The notes under the pieces were generated by a model, which made no database searches, had not been told where the DNA came from, and was given only the letters and a program-made list of their open reading frames with translations. From Actinomadura luzonensis (lineage in GTDB: Bacteria > Actinomycetota > Actinomycetes > Streptosporangiales > Streptosporangiaceae): a stretch of 64,000 nt of DNA. Both the position numbers and the translations under genes were made by a program. Shown in pieces: positions 51,396 through 61,200 of this stretch (its first letter is position 1; the number at the start of each line of letters is the position of its first letter). Location of the stretch: the NCBI RefSeq assembly GCF_022664455.2, contig NZ_JAKRKC020000001.1:4903001-4967000 (forward strand). The letters are read 5' to 3'.

Positions 51396-52595
51396 CTACG
51401 CAATAGCGGGAGCGCTCAGCGCGGCCTCCCGGAAGAACGGCTCCAGCACCAGCGTGGCCGCCCCCAGCGCCACCGCGTCCGGCCCGAGCCGCCCGAGCAC
51501 GACCGTCTCCGGCTGGAACGGCTGGAGCTGCGTGTTGGCCGCCGTGGCCGCCCTGATCTCCGCCAGCAGCCGCCCGCCCAGCATGAGCCCGGCCCAGCCG
51601 CCGATGACGATGCGCTCGGGGTTGAACAGGTGGACCAGGCTCGACAGCCCCGCGCCGAGCAGCTCGACGCTCTCGCCGATCACCGGCGAGCCCTCGTCCA
51701 GCAGCCGGGCGAGGGCGCTCTCCTCGTCGGCCGAGTCGGCGACGACCCCGGCCCGGTCGAGGATCGCCTCGGCCCCCAGGTACGCCTCCAGGCAGCCGCG
51801 CGCCCCGCACCGGCAGGCCCGCCCGCCCGCGACGATCTTCAGGTGGCCGACCTCCCCCGCGGCCTTGCCCGCGCCCCGGTAGATCGCGCCGTCGGTGACC
51901 ACGGTGCCGCCGACCCCCGACCCCATGAGGACGATGATCGCGTCGCGGGTGCCCTTGCCCGAGCCGAACCACAGCTCGGCCTGGCCCATGGTCTTGGCGC
52001 CGTTGTCCACGTACAGCGGCGGCATCGGGCGGGACAGCGCGGTGCCCGCCCGCAGCAGCGCGCCGAGCGGCACCTCGCGCCAGCCGAACGTCTTGGCCCG
52101 CACCACCCCGCCGGGGCCGGGCTCGACGATGCCGGGCACGCCGACGCCCACGCCGAGCACCCGCTCGGGAGGCACCTCGCCCTCGGCGATGACGGCGTCC
52201 ACGCCCGCCAGGATGTGCCGGGCGACCAGCTCGGGGTCGTGCTTGGCCGAGCGTACGGCGTAGTGCGCCCGCGCCCGCTCGCGCATCTCCAGGTCGAACA
52301 GCTCGACCTTGACCTGGGTCTCCCCCACGTCCACGCCGACCGCGTAGCCGTAGTCGGGGTTGACCTTGAGCAGCACGCGGGGCCGGCCGCCGTCGGAGTC
52401 GACCTGGCCGGCCTCGGCGATCACGTTGCCGGCCAGCAGGTCGGCGGTCATCGTGCTGACGGTGGCCGGGCTGAGGCCGGTGGCGGCGGACAGCTCGTTG
52501 CGGCTGGCGGGGCCGCCGAAGTAGAGCGCGCGCAGGAGCATCGCCCGGTTGCCTCTGCGCAGGTCGCGCACCGTCCTGCGGCCTGACGTGCCCAT
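51396..52595 (-). CDS. ROK family transcriptional repressor
   Basis: A 399-residue sugar-responsive regulator. N-terminal winged helix (RNELSAATGLSPATVSTMTADLL), then a ROK domain with the ATP-binding-like DVGETQVKVELFDL, GVGVGVPGIV, MGSGVGGTVVTDG, and the zinc motif GHLKIVAGGRACRCGARGCLEAY. ATG with GGGGGA upstream. It is divergent from the binding protein-permease-GH35 operon and upstream of the beta-helix gene, so it probably controls both. The inducer would be a sugar or sugar phosphate. Confidence 0.93.
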   Translation of the reverse strand: MGTSGRRTVRDLRRGNRAMLLRALYFGGPASRNELSAATGLSPATVSTMTADLLAGNVIAEAGQVDSDGGRPRVLLKVNPDYGYAVGVDVGETQVKVELFDLEMRERARAHYAVRSAKHDPELVARHILAGVDAVIAEGEVPPERVLGVGVGVPGIVEPGPGGVVRAKTFGWREVPLGALLRAGTALSRPMPPLYVDNGAKTMGQAELWFGSGKGTRDAIIVLMGSGVGGTVVTDGAIYRGAGKAAGEVGHLKIVAGGRACRCGARGCLEAYLGAEAILDRAGVVADSADEESALARLLDEGSPVIGESVELLGAGLSSLVHLFNPERIVIGGWAGLMLGGRLLAEIRAATAANTQLQPFQPETVVLGRLGPDAVALGAATLVLEPFFREAALSAPAIA

Positions 52596-52635
52596 CGACG
52601 TCCCCCGTCCTCTCCCGATCGCTCGGCCATGTTAG

Positions 52636-52647
52636 TTCAAGCTTCAA
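52636..52647. promoter_or_regulatory. TTCAA-GC-TTCAA element in the ROK/ABC divergent promoter region
   Basis: Direct repeat of TTCAA around AAGCTT in the 158-bp region between the ROK gene and the binding-protein gene. The stretch also contains TTAGATTAT near 52712-52720, a possible -10 for the ABC operon. Confidence 0.45.
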
Positions 52648-52753
52648 AGGGGTTGCTGCCCGGGCGGTGTTACCGACTCGTTTCCGGGCGGCCCCTGACT
52701 TTCTTCGGAGCTTAGATTATGGTCTGGCCATCCCCCCACTGAGGAGTTGCGCA

Positions 52754-53965
52754 ATGAGCCGAGGACTTCTGACCGGTGCCCTGGCGGTCGTGCTGATGGC
52801 CGGGACGGGCGCCTGCGGAGGCGGCGGAGCGGGGTCGGGCGGCGGCAAGGAGCTGACGTTCTGGATGTACCAGGACCGCACCCCGCAGGCGGGCCAGGTC
52901 ATCGAGAAGGTCCGCAAGGACTTCGAGCAGGCCAACCCCGGCGTCACCGTCAAACTCGTCAAGATCCCCAAGGACGACTACAACACCAAGCTGGGCAGCG
53001 CCGTGGCCAGCAAGAGCGCCCCCGACGCGGGCATCCTGGACCAGCCGCTGGTCTCCAAGTACGCCCTCGACGGCACGATCAAGGAGGTGCCCGCCGGCCT
53101 GATCGACGAGGCCGACTACTACAAGGGCGCCCTCGACACCAACCGCGCGAACGGCAAGCTCTACGGCCTGCCGCAGGACCAGACCACGGTCGCGCTGTTC
53201 TACAACAAGAAGCTAGTGCCCACCCCGCCCAAGACCTGGGACGAGCTGAAGGCCGCCGCCGAGCGGGTGCACGCCGCCGACGCGAACGTGGCCGGCATGA
53301 ACGTCCCCAAGGGCGACGGCTACGGCGCCTGGATGTTCCCCGGCGTCGTGCACGGCGCGGGCGGCCAGATGGTGGACGACGCCGCCAAGAAGGTGCTGTT
53401 CGACCAGCCCCCGGCCGTGGAGGCGCTGCAGCTCTGGGTGGACCTGCTCAAGTCCTCGCCCCGCAAGATCACCGACTCGGACAAGCCGTTCGAGAACGGC
53501 CTGGCCGCGATGACGATCTCCGGCCCGTGGGACGTGCCCACCATCCACGAGCAGTTCCCCGACCTCGACTTCGGCGTGGCGCCGCTGCCGTACAAGAGCG
53601 AGCCGGCCGGCAACATCGGCGGCGAGGACTCCGTCGTCTTCTCCACCAGCAAGAACCCCGACCTGGCGTGGAAGTGGCTCGCCTTCCTGGCGAACGCCAC
53701 GAACAACGGCGCGATCGCCGACGCCTTCGGCGGCTTCCCCGTGCACCTCAAGGCGCAGGTCGTCGCGGGCGGCCCGGAGCAGGCGGCGTTCCTCGAACAG
53801 CTCAAGGTCGCCCACGCCCGCCCGGCCGTGCCGCAGTGGATCCAGGTCAACGACGAGATCATCGCCCCGGCCATCGAGTCGGCGCTGACCGGCAAGGCCA
53901 CCGCCCAGCAGGCGCTGACCGACGCGGCGGCCAAGACCCGCACGCTGCTCGGCTGGAACGGCTGA
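52754..53965 (+). CDS. ABC transporter sugar-binding lipoprotein
   Basis: A 403-residue family 1 extracellular solute-binding protein. The signal is GLLTGALAVVLMAGTGACGG; the Cys after GTGA is the probable lipid site, although the -3 residue is Thr, not the usual Leu. The mature part has LTFWMYQDRTPQAGQVIEKV, KLYGLPQDQTTVALFYNKKLV, MTISGPWDVPTI and FSTSKNPDLAWKWLAFL, as in oligosaccharide-binding proteins. ATG with GAGGAG. First gene of the transport operon. Confidence 0.92.
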   Translation: MSRGLLTGALAVVLMAGTGACGGGGAGSGGGKELTFWMYQDRTPQAGQVIEKVRKDFEQANPGVTVKLVKIPKDDYNTKLGSAVASKSAPDAGILDQPLVSKYALDGTIKEVPAGLIDEADYYKGALDTNRANGKLYGLPQDQTTVALFYNKKLVPTPPKTWDELKAAAERVHAADANVAGMNVPKGDGYGAWMFPGVVHGAGGQMVDDAAKKVLFDQPPAVEALQLWVDLLKSSPRKITDSDKPFENGLAAMTISGPWDVPTIHEQFPDLDFGVAPLPYKSEPAGNIGGEDSVVFSTSKNPDLAWKWLAFLANATNNGAIADAFGGFPVHLKAQVVAGGPEQAAFLEQLKVAHARPAVPQWIQVNDEIIAPAIESALTGKATAQQALTDAAAKTRTLLGWNG

Positions 53966-53966
53966 C

Positions 53967-54932
53967 GTGGCCGCTCCCGCCCTGTCGCAGCGAGCGGAGG
54001 TGGCGGCGGGATCCGGGAGGCGGGCCCGCCGCCGCCCGCCCCGCCGCCGCGACCACCTGGTCGGCTGGCTCCTGGTGACGCCGGCCCTGGTCTACTTCCT
54101 GGTCTTCCTGCTCTACCCGGCGCTGTCGGCGCTCTACTACAGCTTCACCGACTGGAACCTGCGCAGCGACGCCGGCTGGGTCGGCCTGGCCAACTACGCC
54201 GACCTGCTCTTCGACGACGTCAAGTACCCGCACTTCTGGCGCTCGGTGCAGGTCACGCTGCAGTACACGCTGCTGGCCGTGCCCATGACGCTGGTGACGG
54301 CGCTGGTGCAGGCGCTGCTGCTGAACGCGATCCGGCGCGGCGCGAACCTGTTCCGGCTGCTGCTGTTCCTGCCTGTGGTCACCGCCGAGGCGGCCGTCGG
54401 CGCGATCTGGCGCTGGCTGTACGACCCGCAGTACGGCCTGATCAACTCGGTGCTCGGCCTGGTCGGCATCCCGGGGCAGAACTGGCTCAACACCCCCGAG
54501 CTGGTCATCCCGGCGCTGGCGTTCATCGCGGCCTGGCAGTGCGGCATCTCCATGATCATCTACCTGGCGGGGCTCAAGGGCATCCCGGGCACGATCCAGG
54601 AGGCGGCGATCATCGACGGGGCCGGGCCGTGGCAGCGGTTCTGGCGGGTCACCTTCCCCATGCTCCGGCCGACCACGTTCTACCTGCTGGTCACCGGGGT
54701 GATCGCGGCGCTGCAGGTGTTCGGGCTGGTGTACGTGATCTTCTCGGGGAACGGGCGCAGCGTCACCGGCGGGCCCGAGCAGTCGGGGCTGACGTACGTG
54801 CTGCACCTGTACCTGTTCGCCTTCCGCTACGACGCGATGGGCGCGGCGTGCGCCATGTCGTTCATCCTGCTCGTCTTCATCGTGATCGTGACGGCGCTGC
54901 AGTTCCGCTTCGTCAAGCAGGAGGCGTCGTGA
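53967..54932 (+). CDS. Sugar ABC transporter permease (MalF-like)
   Basis: A 321-residue, six-span permease: GWLLVTPALVYFLVFLLYPALSALYYSF at the start and the cytoplasmic EAA loop EAAIIDGAGPWQRFWRVTFP, which contacts the ATPase. GTG start one base after the preceding stop; its stop overlaps the next gene by GTGA. Confidence 0.94.
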   Translation: MAAPALSQRAEVAAGSGRRARRRPPRRRDHLVGWLLVTPALVYFLVFLLYPALSALYYSFTDWNLRSDAGWVGLANYADLLFDDVKYPHFWRSVQVTLQYTLLAVPMTLVTALVQALLLNAIRRGANLFRLLLFLPVVTAEAAVGAIWRWLYDPQYGLINSVLGLVGIPGQNWLNTPELVIPALAFIAAWQCGISMIIYLAGLKGIPGTIQEAAIIDGAGPWQRFWRVTFPMLRPTTFYLLVTGVIAALQVFGLVYVIFSGNGRSVTGGPEQSGLTYVLHLYLFAFRYDAMGAACAMSFILLVFIVIVTALQFRFVKQEAS

Positions 54933-55771
54933 GAAGGGCCGCCAAGGCGTCGATCTACGTGGCGCTGGTGCTGCTGGCGGCCGTGTCGGTGGTGCCGTTC
55001 CTGTGGATGCTGGCCACCTCGGTCAAGCACGGCCAGGACATCTACACCAAGGTGCCGAACCTGCTGCCGGTGGACAAGAAGACCGGCGAGTGGGCGGCCA
55101 CGCTCGGCAACTACGACTACGTGCTCGGCGTCGGCGGGCTCGGCCGCGCCTTCGTCAACAGCGTGTGGGTGTGCGCGATCCTGGTGCCGGCCAAGCTGCT
55201 GGTGGACGCGCTGGCGGCGTACGCGTTCGCGCGGATCCCGTTCCCCGGCCGCGACAAGCTGTTCGTCATCATGCTGGGCGGGATGATGGTGCCGGCCATC
55301 ACGCTGCTGGTGCCGCGCATCCACGTCACGCAAGCGCTCGGCATGTTCGACTCCGGGTGGGGCCTGATCGTGCCGAACGTCGCCTCGGTGCTGGACATCT
55401 TCCTGCTGCGGCAGTTCTTCCTGTCCCTCCCCGGCGAGCTGGAGGAGGCCGCGCTCATCGACGGCGCGGGCCGCATGCAGATCTTCTGGCGGATCGTGCT
55501 GCCGCTGTCGAAGCCGGTGCTGGCCGTGGTGACGATCACCAGCTTCCTGTTCCACTGGAACGACCTGGTGTGGCCGCTGGTGGTCACCAACGACCCCGAG
55601 CTGTACACGCTGCCGCTGGCGCTGCAGCAGCTCGTGGCCAGCCCGGACGGCGGGCGCGCGTACTACATCATGGCGGGCGCCACGCTCGCCGTGCTGCCGG
55701 TGATCGGGGTGCTGCTGGTCTTCCAGCGCCGCATCCTCCAGGGCATCGCCTTCACCGGCCTCAAAGGCTGA
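54929..55771 (+). CDS. Sugar ABC transporter permease (MalG-like)
   Basis: A 280-residue permease: YVALVLLAAVSVVPFLWMLATSV, the EAA loop EAALIDGAGRMQIFWRIVLP and the C-terminal VFQRRILQGIAFTGLKG. GTG start overlaps the previous stop. No ATPase gene follows; a shared ATPase of the MsiK type elsewhere in the genome is the usual actinomycete solution. Confidence 0.94.
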   Translation: MRRAAKASIYVALVLLAAVSVVPFLWMLATSVKHGQDIYTKVPNLLPVDKKTGEWAATLGNYDYVLGVGGLGRAFVNSVWVCAILVPAKLLVDALAAYAFARIPFPGRDKLFVIMLGGMMVPAITLLVPRIHVTQALGMFDSGWGLIVPNVASVLDIFLLRQFFLSLPGELEEAALIDGAGRMQIFWRIVLPLSKPVLAVVTITSFLFHWNDLVWPLVVTNDPELYTLPLALQQLVASPDGGRAYYIMAGATLAVLPVIGVLLVFQRRILQGIAFTGLKG

Positions 55772-55788
55772 CCGGAAAGGATGTGGAC

Positions 55789-57753
55789 GTGGTCATCGAG
55801 GTCCGCGACGGGGTCGCCGTCGTCGACGGCGTGCCGCGGGTGCTCGTCACCGCCGACTACCCCTACTACCGCGACGATCCGGAGGTGTGGGCGGACCGGC
55901 TGCGGGCCGTGCGGGACGAGCTGGGCATCGAGGTGGTCACCTGCTACCTGCCCTGGCGGCACCACCAGCCCGATCCCGGCGCGGCGCCCGACTTCACCGG
56001 CGCCACCCACCCCTCCAGGGACGTGCTCGGCTTCCTCGCGCTCTGCCGCGAGCTGGGCCTCGGCGTGGTCGCCAAGCCGGGTCCGTTCATCCACGCCGAG
56101 GTCAACTACGGCGGCCTGCCCGACTGGGTGTGCCCGGAGCACGACCCGTCGTTCGAGCCGCTGCTGGACGCCCGCGGCGAGCCCGCCCGCTGGGCCGACG
56201 GCTCGGGCGGCCCCGCCAAGGTGCTGCCGTCGCCGCTCGGGCCGGCGTTCCTGGACCGGGCCGGCCAGTGGCTGTCGGCCGTGGGCAAGGAGGTGCTGAC
56301 CGGCGAGCATCCGGTGCTCGCGCTGCAGATCGCCAACGAGGGCGTCTACACCAGCGGCGCGCTGCCGCTGACCGCCTACGACTACAGCCCGTCCGGCCTG
56401 GCCTTCTTCCGCGACCGGCTGCGCGCCTGGTACGGCGACCTGGACGCGTGCAACCGCGCCCACGGCGCCGCCTGGCGCGACTGGTCGCAGGTCGAGCCGC
56501 CCAGGGGCGGCCCCGGCGCGCCGCGCGCCCTGGCCGACTGGGGGCGCTGCCACGCCGAGTACCTGGCCGAGGTCTACCGCGTCTGGACGCAGGCCGTCGG
56601 CTCGGCCCTGCCGGTGCTGGTCAACCTCAACCCGCCGACCGTCGCCGAGCTGGACGACTGGCTGGCCCGCGTCCGGCCCGAGCTGTGGGGCGAGATCTCC
56701 TACGGCTTCACCAACTGGATGGGCGTGGTCTCGGCCGACCCGCACGCGCACGCCCGCTACGTGATCGCGGCCAAGCGGGCCCCCGGCCCGAACCTGGAGG
56801 AGAACTGGGGCTTCTCCCGCCTGTACGACCCGGCCTACGCCGACGCCGCGACCAGCTTCCACCAGTCGCTGCTGGCCCTCGCGGCGGGCGCGACCGGCGT
56901 CAACGTCTACACCGGCGTCGCCACCTCCGGCTGGTCGCCCGACCTCGACGCGGCGCACGCGGGCCCCTATCCGGACTGCCCGCCCATCGGCCCTGACGGG
57001 ACGCCGACCGGCAAGGCGCCGGTGGTGCGGGCGCTGGCCGGCTTCTTCGCCCGGCACGGCGCCGAGTTCCTGGAGTGCGCGCCCGCGACGGAGCACGCCT
57101 TCGGGCTGTACCTGCCGTACGCGGGGATCGGCGCGCTGGCCGGGCCGGACGGGCCGGGCTGCGGAAGGCCGCTGCTGGCCTTCCACGAGCGGATGCGCGC
57201 GGCCGGCCACGACTACGCCCTGCTCGACCTGGAGCGGGCGAGCGCCGCGGACCTCGCCGCCTTCGCGTCGGTGACCGTGCCGGGCGGGCCGTTCATGCAC
57301 GCCCGCGTGCAGCGGCTGCTGGCCGCCTACGCGGCCGCGGGCGGCCGGGTCGTGCTCGACGGGCTCGCCCCTCAGGCCGACGAGCACGGCGAGCCGTGCG
57401 CGCTGCTCGCCCCCGCCCCTCCCCCGGACCTCGGGCCCGGACCGGTCCTGTACGGCGACGCCGACGCCTACCTGCGCAGCCACCCCGAGCGGGACGTGCA
57501 CTACCTGACCGTGCTGGTCCGCACCGGCAACCGGGGCCCGGTCGGGGTGCGGACGCCGTACGGGGAGGCCGAGCTGATCGCCGCCGACGGCGGCGCGGCG
57601 GTGCTCCGGCTGACCGGCGGCGCGCTCGGCGACCTGGTGGTCAAGGGCGTCAACGGCTACCTCGGCTCGGCGGTGGCCGCCCGGGTCACGCTGAACGGCG
57701 AGTCGGTCGTCACGGCCGGTCCCGGCGACCTCGTCATGATCGGCGGCGTCTGA
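55789..57753 (+). CDS. Intracellular GH35-like beta-galactosidase
   Basis: A 654-residue glycosidase without a signal peptide. The GH35-type barrel shows VTCYLPWRHHQPDPG, GVVAKPGPFIHAEVNYGGLPDW, ALQIANEGVYTSG (likely acid/base Glu) and LEENWGFSRLYDP (likely nucleophile Glu). The C-terminal part has a Rossmann-like segment and beta-sandwich domain (GVNGYLGSAVAARV). GTG at 55789 has GGAAAGG eight bases upstream. Last gene of the operon, so it should act on sugars brought in by the transporter. GH42 is the main alternative. Confidence 0.85.
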   Translation: MVIEVRDGVAVVDGVPRVLVTADYPYYRDDPEVWADRLRAVRDELGIEVVTCYLPWRHHQPDPGAAPDFTGATHPSRDVLGFLALCRELGLGVVAKPGPFIHAEVNYGGLPDWVCPEHDPSFEPLLDARGEPARWADGSGGPAKVLPSPLGPAFLDRAGQWLSAVGKEVLTGEHPVLALQIANEGVYTSGALPLTAYDYSPSGLAFFRDRLRAWYGDLDACNRAHGAAWRDWSQVEPPRGGPGAPRALADWGRCHAEYLAEVYRVWTQAVGSALPVLVNLNPPTVAELDDWLARVRPELWGEISYGFTNWMGVVSADPHAHARYVIAAKRAPGPNLEENWGFSRLYDPAYADAATSFHQSLLALAAGATGVNVYTGVATSGWSPDLDAAHAGPYPDCPPIGPDGTPTGKAPVVRALAGFFARHGAEFLECAPATEHAFGLYLPYAGIGALAGPDGPGCGRPLLAFHERMRAAGHDYALLDLERASAADLAAFASVTVPGGPFMHARVQRLLAAYAAAGGRVVLDGLAPQADEHGEPCALLAPAPPPDLGPGPVLYGDADAYLRSHPERDVHYLTVLVRTGNRGPVGVRTPYGEAELIAADGGAAVLRLTGGALGDLVVKGVNGYLGSAVAARVTLNGESVVTAGPGDLVMIGGV

Positions 57754-57855
57754 CAACCGCGGCATAGCCGTCAGAAAGGATGCGTATCTGGACGCCGGTG
57801 TCGTCCCTCTGCTCCTCCGACGGGGGACCTGGTCCTCGCCCCGGAAGGAGAGCAG

Positions 57856-58275
57856 ATGGCAACCGGAGAGTTCCAAGTGATGAAAGTACCGGCCGAGCAG
57901 CTGGCCGGCACCCTTCACGGCCAGGTTGTCGATCCGGGCGCGCAGCCCACCAACGTCGTCAAACGCGGCGAGGGCTGGACAGTGGACGTGAGCTGGGAGG
58001 TCACCGGCGAGCTCATCGACTGGTTGCAGGGCCGGTGGCAGCTGGAGATCATCGCTGACTTATTGGGCGGCGGTGAGACCCGGCATCCCTCGCCCCCTGT
58101 GGTGCTGACGTTCACGCCGGGGTCGGGGCGATATACCGCCTCGATCCCGATGCGCGGCCAGCTCGCCCCCGGCACCTATGACCTCGTGGTCAACCTCACC
58201 ACCACGACCGCCGCCGGCACCGCGGGGGCGCTCGGCGGCTTCGTGGTGCTCAGCAAGATCCTGGTGAAGGAGTGA
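57856..58275 (+). CDS. Conserved-looking hypothetical protein, beta-rich
   Basis: A 139-residue protein with no recognised domain. It begins MATGEFQVMKVPAEQLAGTL, has GWTVDVSWEVTGELIDWLQG and PPVVLTFTPGSGRYTASIPM, and ends FVVLSKILVKE; the pattern suggests an immunoglobulin-like beta sandwich. No signal peptide or membrane segment. Strong GGAAGGAG ribosome binding site. It lies 102 bp after the GH35 gene and converges on the cyclase gene with a 20-bp gap. Confidence 0.72.
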   Translation: MATGEFQVMKVPAEQLAGTLHGQVVDPGAQPTNVVKRGEGWTVDVSWEVTGELIDWLQGRWQLEIIADLLGGGETRHPSPPVVLTFTPGSGRYTASIPMRGQLAPGTYDLVVNLTTTTAAGTAGALGGFVVLSKILVKE

Positions 58276-58295
58276 CCCGGAGGTCAGCCCAGAGG

Positions 58296-61200
58296 TCAGC
58301 GCAGGCGGCGGTCGAGCAGCAGCGCGCCCCGGCCGGCCAGCAGGGAGGAGCACCACCCGCGCAGGTCGGCCGGTTTGGGGCCGCTCACCTCGCCGCCGTC
58401 CAGCAGGTCGGCCCAGTCGAGCAGCGACTCGGCGAGCATGAGCGGCACCTCGCGCCGCTCGTGCACCTCGGCGGCGGCCTCGAAGTGCTCGGCCGCGCGC
58501 CGCGGGTCGCCCATGGTCACGGACAGGTGGGCGAGGTAGTGGTGGCCGCAGTGGTGGGCAACGGTGGCGTGCCCGAACGTCTCGCCCTCGCCGGACAGCG
58601 CGTCGTAGAGCTGCCCGGCCAGGTCGGGGCGGTCGAGGCGGCAGGCGGCCACGGCCAGGTTGTCGAGGGCGGTGCGGTGGGCCATGTTGCGCGGCGGGGT
58701 CGCCCCGCGGTCGGCCAGGATGCGCTCCAGCAGCGGGCCGGCCTCCTCGTCGGCCAGCTCGCACAGGTAGCGCAGCACCGCGTGCACGGGGTCCGCGCGG
58801 GGCGCCTGCCCGGCGCGGCGCAACCGGTCGCGCAGCTCCCACAGCCGGCCCTGGAGCCGCCGGATCTCGGCGATCTGCTCGGCGTAGATGGCGACGGCCT
58901 CCAGGCGGCGGCCGATCTGGGTGCCGAGCCGCAGCGCCGCCTCGGCCTCGGCCTCGGCCTGGGCCAGGTCGCCCTGCATGAGGGTGAGCCCGGCGCGGGA
59001 GTAGCCGACCAGCCAGTGCAGGTGGGGCTGCGCCAGCCGGTGGGCCAGCTCGTCGGCCTGGTCGAGCAGGGTGGCGGCGCGGGCGGCGTCGCCGCTGTCG
59101 AGCACCGGCGGGGTGCGCTGCACGTAGGCGTGGAACAGCGCGAGGTCGTCGCCGGTGCGGCGGGCCGCCTCCAGCATCTCGTCGCCGTCGCGGTGGCGCT
59201 GGTGCAGCGGGTCGGCCGGGATGATGGTGAGGCTGCGCAGGCACAGCACGAGCGCGAGCGTGCGCGGGTCGCCCGACTTGCGGGCCAGCGCCACCGCCTC
59301 GTCGCTGAGCGCGAAACGCCGCTCGCCGTCGGGGGCCCAGATCAGCTCGGCGGCCAGGTTGGCGGCCAGCAGCGCGCGGGTGCTGACGTCGGTGGAGTCG
59401 ACCTGCCGGCGGGCCTCCTCCAGCAGCGCGATGCGCTGCGGGTCGAGGGCGGCGTTGATGCCGGAGAAGGCGACGCCGCCGAGCGCCGCGGTGACGACGA
59501 GGTCGCCGCGCCCGCACTCCAGCGCCAGGTCGGCGGCCTGGCCGAGGGTGGCCCTGGCCTCCGGGTGGCCGGCCACCCACATGGCCCGGCCGCACTCGAC
59601 GAGCAGCTCGGCGCGCCGCTCGGGGGCCGTGCCGGGCGTGCCGTCGAGCAGGTCGAGCACCCGCTGGTACCAGGTGACGGCCTCCTGGTGGGCCAGGCCG
59701 GCCAGGGCGTGCCGGGCGGCCAGGACCGCCGCCTCGGCCGCCGCGCCCACCCGGGCCGGGTCGCGGCCGTGCTCGGCGGCGGCCACCAGGTGCCTGGCCA
59801 CCACGTACGGCCGCGACTCCATGGCCGCCGGGTCGGCCCGGCACAGCGCGTCGGCGACCCGGCCGTGCAGCAGCCCGGCGCGCAGCGGCGACAGCGTGGC
59901 GTACAGGGCGTTCCTGGTCAGCTCGTGGGAGAAGCTGCACGTGCCGCGGGCCGACATCGCGACCAGGCCGGCGCCCAGCGCCTCCTCCACGGCGGCGACG
60001 AAGGCGGCCTCGTCCAGGCCGAGGGCGGCGCGCAGCTCGGCCGACTCCATGCGCTCGCCGACGGCCAGCATGCTGACCAGGTCGCGGGCGTCGGCGTGGA
60101 GCTGCGCCAGGCGGGCCAGCACCATGCGGGTGACGGAGTCGGGGACGCCCAGCTCGTCGAGGTCCTTGCCGGCGGTCAGCTCTCTGGCCATCTCGCTGAT
60201 GAGGAAGGCGTTGCCGCCGGTGACGCGGTGGAGCTGCTCGGCGTCGGCGCCGGGGCGCACCTCGGCCAGCACGTGGGAGACCTCCTCCAGGCCGAACGGG
60301 GCGACCTGCACCACGCGGCCGTCGGCGGTCAGCTTGTGCAGCTCGGGCATGGCGCCCTCGACCGGGGCCGGCCGGGCCGTGGCCAGGATGAGCAGCGGCA
60401 TCGCGTCGGCGTCGTACATGAGGGCGTTGAGCATCTGCAGCGACTCCAGCGTCGCCCACTGCAGGTCGTCGACGACCAGCAGCACCGGCCGCACGGTGGC
60501 CAGCCGCTCGACGAGCGTGCGCGCGGCGGCCATGAGGTGGTAGCGCTCGGAGACCGGCTCGGTGGCGGGCGGCACCTCCAGCGACAGCGGCGGCGCGGCC
60601 AGCGACGGCGCCAGCCGTACGAGCTGCCCGCACTGCTGGTCGACGCCGGCCCGCAGCAGCAGCGCGGGCGAGGTGCGGGCCAGCCGCTCGACCGCGCCGG
60701 CGATCGGCTCGTACGCCTGCCGCGCCGGGTCGGTGCACCGCCCCGCCAGCACGGTGAACTGCCGTTTGAGCGCCTGCCTGGCCACCATGGACGCCAGCCG
60801 GGTCTTGCCCACCCCCGGCTCGCCCTGCAGGATCACCAGGCCGCTGCCGAACTCGGCGGCGTCGAGGTCGGCGTCGAGGGCCCGCAGCTCCTCGCCGCGG
60901 CCCACGAACGACAGCTCGTGCCCGCCGCCCAGCCAGGTCGGCAGCGCGCCGCTCTGGTGGTGGTCGGCGTTCTGCCAGTGCAGCTCGTAGGTGTGCATCG
61001 GCTCGCGCAGGCCCTTGCCGGGCAGCCGGCCGAGGTCCTTGAACTCGTGCCGGCTGCGGCCCTGGGCCAGGCGGCGCACCAGGTCGGTGCAGAGCACCTG
61101 GCCGCCCTCGGCGATGGCGACCAGCCGGGCCGCCTCCACCGTGGGCAGCCCGGAGACGTCGTCGCGGCCCCAGCACACGTCGCCGGCGGCCAGCGCGGCC

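Noticed and set aside
55663..57918. 751-codon minus-strand frame opposite the GH35-like gene
   Set aside because: Composition is Gly/Arg/Val-rich with no motif; the plus strand encodes a convincing enzyme with correct codon bias.
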